NCBI GenBank assembly: GCA_041674465.1
Contig: JBAYVV010000015.1
Location: 1 to 44,667 of the forward strand
Length of the DNA: 44,667 bases
Direction of reading: 5' to 3'
Origin: JACRAR01 sp041674465
GTDB lineage: Bacteria > Pseudomonadota > Gammaproteobacteria > Burkholderiales > Rhodocyclaceae
The notes below the pieces were generated by a model. It was not told the DNA's origin. It did not search any database and worked only from the letters and a program-made list of their open reading frames with translations. This document shows positions 41,161 to 44,667 of this stretch, piece after piece. A program made the position numbers and the translations under genes. The number at the start of each line of letters is the position of its first letter. Positions within the stretch are counted from its first letter, which is position 1.

Positions 41161-41994
41161 CTATCCAAACCTGGCTGACTCCCACGCGTGGATGGCGTGT
41201 TTTCTGGTTTCACCCCAGTGGTATCCACCGAGTTTGCCGCCCTGCTGGAGAACACGGTGGCAAGGAATGAGAAATGCCACGGGGTTGGCACCTGCCGCCT
41301 GCCCGACGGCTCTGGCAGCGCCTGGATGGCCTATCAAGTCGGCGATTTGGGAATAGCTCGCCACTTTTGCTGGCGGGATTGTCAGCAATGCTTTCCAGAC
41401 ATTGACCTGGAAGTTCGTGCCGGTCACGTACAGGGACAGCGGGCGATCCAACTTTCTTTCCACGTCGAACATGGCTTGAACAATGGCGCCCGTTCGCCGG
41501 CGATTCTCGCGCAGCACCGCAGCGGGCCATCGATGGGACAACTCCGCCAGGTGATCTTCGGCATCAGAGGAGTTCAAAAAAGCGAAATTGCAGATGCCTC
41601 GCGCAGTAACAGCGATAAATGCCTTGCCAAACGGCGTGTCATGCACGGCATGCGAGATCGTCAAGCCGGCGCCGCCCATTTTGAATTCACCCGGCGTCAC
41701 CGCCTCCAGTTGAATGAAATGGTCATACAGGCGCGAGGCGCTGCTTAATCCGACCGAATCGGAAACCTCAAGTAGCGATCCGGATTCACCCAGCAGTTGT
41801 TTGGCTCTTTCCACCGTAAGCGCTTGCAGGAATCTTTTCGGAGTAACCCCAGCCCAGCGACAAAACAGGCGCTGAAAGTGAAAAGGGCTCATGTGCAGGT
41901 GCGCCGCGATCTCCTTCAAGTCAGGCTGGTTGCTGACCTGACGGGTAATGAAGGATATCGCCCGGGCGATCCGGTCATAGTCCGACATTTGCAT
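41161..41994 (-). CDS. AraC-type HTH fused to O6-methylguanine-DNA methyltransferase (Ada-like)
   Basis: A 277-residue fusion. Residues 1-110 are an AraC double helix-turn-helix (AAHLHMSPFHFQRLFCRWAG, then SDSVGLSSASRLYDHF); residues 112-277 are a methylguanine methyltransferase with the acceptor Cys245 in IPCHRV and the RAVGQAAGANP motif. It lacks the N-terminal zinc domain of E. coli Ada that senses methylphosphotriesters, so the trigger for its regulatory role, if any, differs. It repairs O6-methylguanine by transferring the methyl to itself. Transcribed alone. Confidence 0.92.
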   Translation of the reverse strand: MQMSDYDRIARAISFITRQVSNQPDLKEIAAHLHMSPFHFQRLFCRWAGVTPKRFLQALTVERAKQLLGESGSLLEVSDSVGLSSASRLYDHFIQLEAVTPGEFKMGGAGLTISHAVHDTPFGKAFIAVTARGICNFAFLNSSDAEDHLAELSHRWPAAVLRENRRRTGAIVQAMFDVERKLDRPLSLYVTGTNFQVNVWKALLTIPPAKVASYSQIADLIGHPGAARAVGQAAGANPVAFLIPCHRVLQQGGKLGGYHWGETRKHAIHAWESARFG

Positions 41995-42358
41995 TTACCT
42001 CGGGCATCATTCACTCCACACGTATTGGCATCTATGTGGGCACAATTATGCTGACTCAATCGAACTTCCTCGACCCGGATCATGCTGAGCGTCAATATTT
42101 TTCTCGACAGCCAATCCTTTAAACCTGTAGAATGCTTCTTGTGCGTTGCAACATGCAACCGCAAATGCGCTTCGCAAACCCTCAGCAGCAGTTCTTAAGC
42201 CCTCCCGCCTTCTGGTGCCGTTATTGAGCACCGCTCCGGCGCAAAGCTTTTGTGCCGAAAAGTCGCAGTTTTCGATATTTCGTTGGTTGGCGTTGCATTA
42301 TGACTTGCCCTTGTGCCTCCGTGCCCCGGGCAGGCGGATTTATTGACGAAAGAAGACT
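41995..42358 (+). promoter_or_regulatory. Upstream region and long leader of the RNA helicase gene
   Basis: A 364-base region without a convincing gene. TCGACA (42104-42109) and TAGAAT (42128-42133), 18 bases apart, form a promoter candidate that would give an untranslated leader of about 220 bases. Near its end GCCT-CCG-TGCC-CCG-GGCA-GGC (about 42316-42335) can form a hairpin just before the ribosome binding site. Long leaders are common for DEAD-box helicase genes; regulation is inferred. Confidence 0.4.
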
Positions 42359-43717
42359 ATGACGTTTGAAACACTCGGCCTCAACCCGGCCATTCTCAAG
42401 GCGCTCGCCGATTCGGGCTACACCCAGGCCACACCGGTGCAGGCGCAAGCCATTCCATTCGCCCTGGCGGGTCGCGACCTGCTGGTCTCATCGCAGACCG
42501 GTTCGGGCAAAACCGCCGCTTTCATGCTGCCGGCCTTGCATCGCTTTGCCAGTGCAGCCAGCCAAGCCGCCGGCAAGACGCCCAACCAGGCGCGCCAATC
42601 GGCGCAAGCCCAGGGACAGCGCCCACGCTTCCAGCCGGCGCAGCCGAAAATGCTGGTGCTGGCACCGACTCGTGAGCTCGCCCTGCAGGTCACCGCAGCA
42701 ACGGAGAAATATGGCAACCAGTTGAAGCATATCCGTGCCGTCGCCATCCTCGGCGGCATGCCTTACCCGAAACAGATGCAACTGTTGTCGCGGAATCCGC
42801 AAATCCTGGTCGCCACACCCGGCCGGCTGATCGACCACCTGCAATCGGGCAAGATCGATTTCTCCCAGCTTGAACTGCTGGTGCTCGACGAAGCCGACCG
42901 CATGCTCGACATGGGCTTCATCGAGGACATCGAGAAGATCATCGCTGCCACGCCGAGCAGTCGGCAAACCATGCTGTTTTCGGCCACGCTGGACGGCATG
43001 GTCGGCCAGATGGCGCAGAAAATCACGCGCAATGCTCAGGTTGTCCGCGTCGTCGGCGCCACGGCAAAACATGAAAACATCCAGCAGCGTCTGCATTTCG
43101 TCGACGACCTGTCGCACAAGAACCGCCTGCTCGATCATCTGCTGCGCGACGTCAGCATGGATCAGTGCCTGGTGTTCACCGCCACCAAGCGCGATGCGGA
43201 TGTCATTGCAGACCGGCTCCTCATCGCCGGCTTCTCGGCGGCGGCCTTGCATGGCGACATGCAGCAGAGCGCGCGCAACCGTACGCTCACGGCGGTACGC
43301 CGCGGCCAGGTGCGGGTGCTGGTGGCGACCGATGTGGCTGCGCGCGGCATCGACGTACCGACCATCTCGCATGTGATCAATTTCGACCTGCCTAAATCGC
43401 CCGAGGATTACGTGCACCGCATCGGCCGCACCGGCCGCGCCGGACGCAACGGCCAGGCGATCTCGCTGGTGAATCACGCCGAGAACTTCAACGTGCGCAA
43501 CATCGAGCGTTTCACCAAGCAGCTGATCCCGGTCGAGATCGTCATCGGCCACGAACCGAAAAAAAGTGCCTCAACCGCACCGCGCAAACCGGCCAGATTC
43601 AGCCGTACCGCCAAGCCGGGAGCACCCAAGCGTGATTTCTCACGCCCCAATGCGCCGCGCAAGAGTGGCTTCAAGGCGCCCTATAACGCATCACGCCTGC
43701 AGTTCAGCGACCGTTAG
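42359..43717 (+). CDS. rhlE: DEAD-box ATP-dependent RNA helicase RhlE
   Basis: A 452-residue RhlE-type helicase for RNA or ribosome remodelling. Motifs in order: Q motif (about 3-30), motif I SSQTGSGKTA (44-53), Ia PTRELALQV, II VLDEADRMLDMGF, III SATL, IV-VI ending in HRIGRTGRAGR. A Gln/Ala-rich insertion of about 35 residues (62-98) separates motif I from Ia, seen in some betaproteobacterial RhlE proteins. The basic, proline-rich tail (about 395-452) is likely for RNA binding. GAAAGAAG precedes the ATG. Confidence 0.94.
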   Translation: MTFETLGLNPAILKALADSGYTQATPVQAQAIPFALAGRDLLVSSQTGSGKTAAFMLPALHRFASAASQAAGKTPNQARQSAQAQGQRPRFQPAQPKMLVLAPTRELALQVTAATEKYGNQLKHIRAVAILGGMPYPKQMQLLSRNPQILVATPGRLIDHLQSGKIDFSQLELLVLDEADRMLDMGFIEDIEKIIAATPSSRQTMLFSATLDGMVGQMAQKITRNAQVVRVVGATAKHENIQQRLHFVDDLSHKNRLLDHLLRDVSMDQCLVFTATKRDADVIADRLLIAGFSAAALHGDMQQSARNRTLTAVRRGQVRVLVATDVAARGIDVPTISHVINFDLPKSPEDYVHRIGRTGRAGRNGQAISLVNHAENFNVRNIERFTKQLIPVEIVIGHEPKKSASTAPRKPARFSRTAKPGAPKRDFSRPNAPRKSGFKAPYNASRLQFSDR

Positions 43718-43725
43718 TTACGGCT

Positions 43726-43750
43726 AGCCCACGCCTTTGCAGCGTGGGCT
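43726..43750 (+). terminator. Hairpin after rhlE, terminator-like
   Basis: AGCCCACGC and GCGTGGGCT pair perfectly over 9 bp around a 7-base loop, 9 bases after the rhlE stop. No T run follows, so it may work with Rho or protect the 3' end. Confidence 0.55.
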
Positions 43751-43806
43751 GATTGCATGCTAGGCTTGTTCCCCGCCAATCAGCGAAGACAGCGAGGAAC
43801 CCGCCG

Positions 43807-44187
43807 ATGCCGATGGACAAACTGGACAAGGTTGTTGCCGCAGCCCGCAAGAACCGCGAGTTGCGCGAACAGGATTACCGGGAACGGGCGCTCAAGCTCT
43901 ATCCTTGGATCTGCGGCCGCTGCACGCGCGAGTTCACCCGCACCAACCTGCAGCAGCTGACCGTCCATCACCGCGACCACAACCACGACAACAATCCCTC
44001 CGACGGCAGCAATTGGGAGTTGCTCTGCGTGTATTGCCACGACAACGAGCATTCGCGTCATCTCGAAGCAGCGGCGGGAGGCTCTGCTTCCACTCCCGGC
44101 AGTTCCCCGGCCCCCCAACTCGCCGGGGGCTCTGCAACCCACAACCCGTTCGCCAATCTCAAGGACTTGCTGAAGAGCAAGTCCTGA
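43807..44187 (+). CDS. yajD: HNH nuclease family protein, YajD type
   Basis: A 126-residue HNH protein. The zinc-binding cysteines CGRC (about 36-39) and CVYC (about 78-81) surround the catalytic segment LTVHHRDHNHDNNPSDGSNW. The ending DNEHSR is as in E. coli YajD. It opens DKLDKVVAAARKNRELREQDYRERAL. The C-terminal 40 residues are Ser/Pro/Gly-rich and end NPFANLKDLLKSKS. GAGGAA precedes the ATG. The substrate of the family is unknown; a house-keeping nuclease rather than an intron or phage enzyme is likely. Confidence 0.9.
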   Translation: MPMDKLDKVVAAARKNRELREQDYRERALKLYPWICGRCTREFTRTNLQQLTVHHRDHNHDNNPSDGSNWELLCVYCHDNEHSRHLEAAAGGSASTPGSSPAPQLAGGSATHNPFANLKDLLKSKS

Positions 44188-44248
44188 AGCCCAGACTTGC
44201 GTATCGGGTATATGCCCCACAATCCCTTCAATCCCTGCAATCCGCCGC

Positions 44249-44667
44249 ATGCAAACACCCACCGCAAACAATGACCAAACCATAAAGCACTGCGCCCTGG
44301 CCATCGCCCTGCTTGCGCCGCTTGCGGCAATCCTGTTGAAGCTGGTGCCGGCGTTGCTGGCCGGACTGCTGATCCACTCCCTCGTCAGCACATTCGCACC
44401 GCGTCTCGAACGGCATCTTTCAAGTCACGGCGCGCGCGTTGCGGTGGTTGCAATACTGGCATTGTTCGTGATTGCGTTCTCCGGCGCACTGACCATGGCG
44501 ACGCTTGCCTTCATTCACAGCGACGTCGGCAGCCTGCCGGCGCTGATGCAGAAAATGGCCGACGTGCTCGAGTCAACCCGCGCCTGGCTGCCGGATTGGG
44601 CCATTGCCCACCTGCCTGCCGACAGCATCGAATTGCAAAGTCGTGCCGCCACCTGGTTGCGCGAACA
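44249..44667 (+). CDS. AI-2E/PerM-type family permease, N-terminal part
   Basis: The gene is cut by the window end after 139 codons, with no stop. The product opens with a short hydrophilic start, then two membrane segments (ALAIALLAPLAAILLKLVPA with LLAGLLIHSLV, then VAVVAILALFVIAFSGALTM), a soluble stretch beginning LPALMQKMADVLESTR and ending LQSRAATWLRE. This pattern is that of AI-2E transporter/PerM-family permeases. The substrate is unknown. No good ribosome binding site precedes ATG 44249. The full family length is about 350 residues. Confidence 0.75.
   Translation, partial: MQTPTANNDQTIKHCALAIALLAPLAAILLKLVPALLAGLLIHSLVSTFAPRLERHLSSHGARVAVVAILALFVIAFSGALTMATLAFIHSDVGSLPALMQKMADVLESTRAWLPDWAIAHLPADSIELQSRAATWLRE

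Overview
The window looks like chromosomal DNA of a betaproteobacterium. The clues are a high-GC genome (roughly 60% by eye), the block methyltransferase-rnhA-dnaQ facing gloB-mltD, a betaproteobacterial-type RhlE helicase, and mostly core housekeeping genes. Rhodocyclales or a close relative is my best guess; this is inferred from gene content and style, not from a search.

Layout. 1-7.6 kb: end of a GDP-mannose synthesis gene (manC), an HDOD signalling protein, cheD, then a leftward patZ-like/tag pair, a methyltransferase and rimO. 7.65-10.5 kb: a small defence or toxin-antitoxin island: vapBC with a palindromic operator candidate, a truncated hsdM remnant, and an overlapping ATPase/TOPRIM (DUF4276) gene pair. 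10.5-14.7 kb: SWIM zinc-finger protein, patatin-like phospholipase and a GlcD-type FAD enzyme, followed by tRNA-Ala. 15-18.8 kb: small accessory genes (GNAT, lipoprotein, Gly/Pro-rich secreted protein, a YjfB motility protein behind a sigma-28-like promoter, small membrane protein, GST) with a structured intergenic region.

19.0-22.3 kb: an operon for the biotin, gamma-like and beta subunits of a Na+-pumping decarboxylase, with no carboxyltransferase subunit nearby, followed by an NCS2-type permease. 22.3-24.1 kb: a 603-residue Ala-rich protein with five 55-residue tandem repeats and no signal peptide. 24.3-30.1 kb: tRNA-Glu, an aldehyde dehydrogenase, a YchJ-like protein, an SDR/TPP-enzyme pair, slyX, and tRNA-Asp, tRNA-Ser and tRNA-Val. 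All five tRNA genes of the window have a recognisable -10 box followed by a GC-rich discriminator, and each has its own hairpin-plus-T terminator.

30.2-34.1 kb: an exported lipoprotein, a MAPEG protein and a large secreted subtilase with a duplicated C-terminal module. 34.2-44.7 kb: mainly housekeeping: EamA transporter, dnaQ, rnhA, methyltransferase, gloB, mltD, an SDR, rlmJ, an AraC-MGMT fusion, rhlE, an HNH protein, and the start of an AI-2E/PerM-type permease cut by the window end.

The best candidates for under-described biology are the ATPase/TOPRIM pair in its island, the orphan Na+-decarboxylase/permease operon, the 55-residue repeat protein, and the sigma-28-like promoter that ties the orphan yjfB gene to the flagellar regulon.
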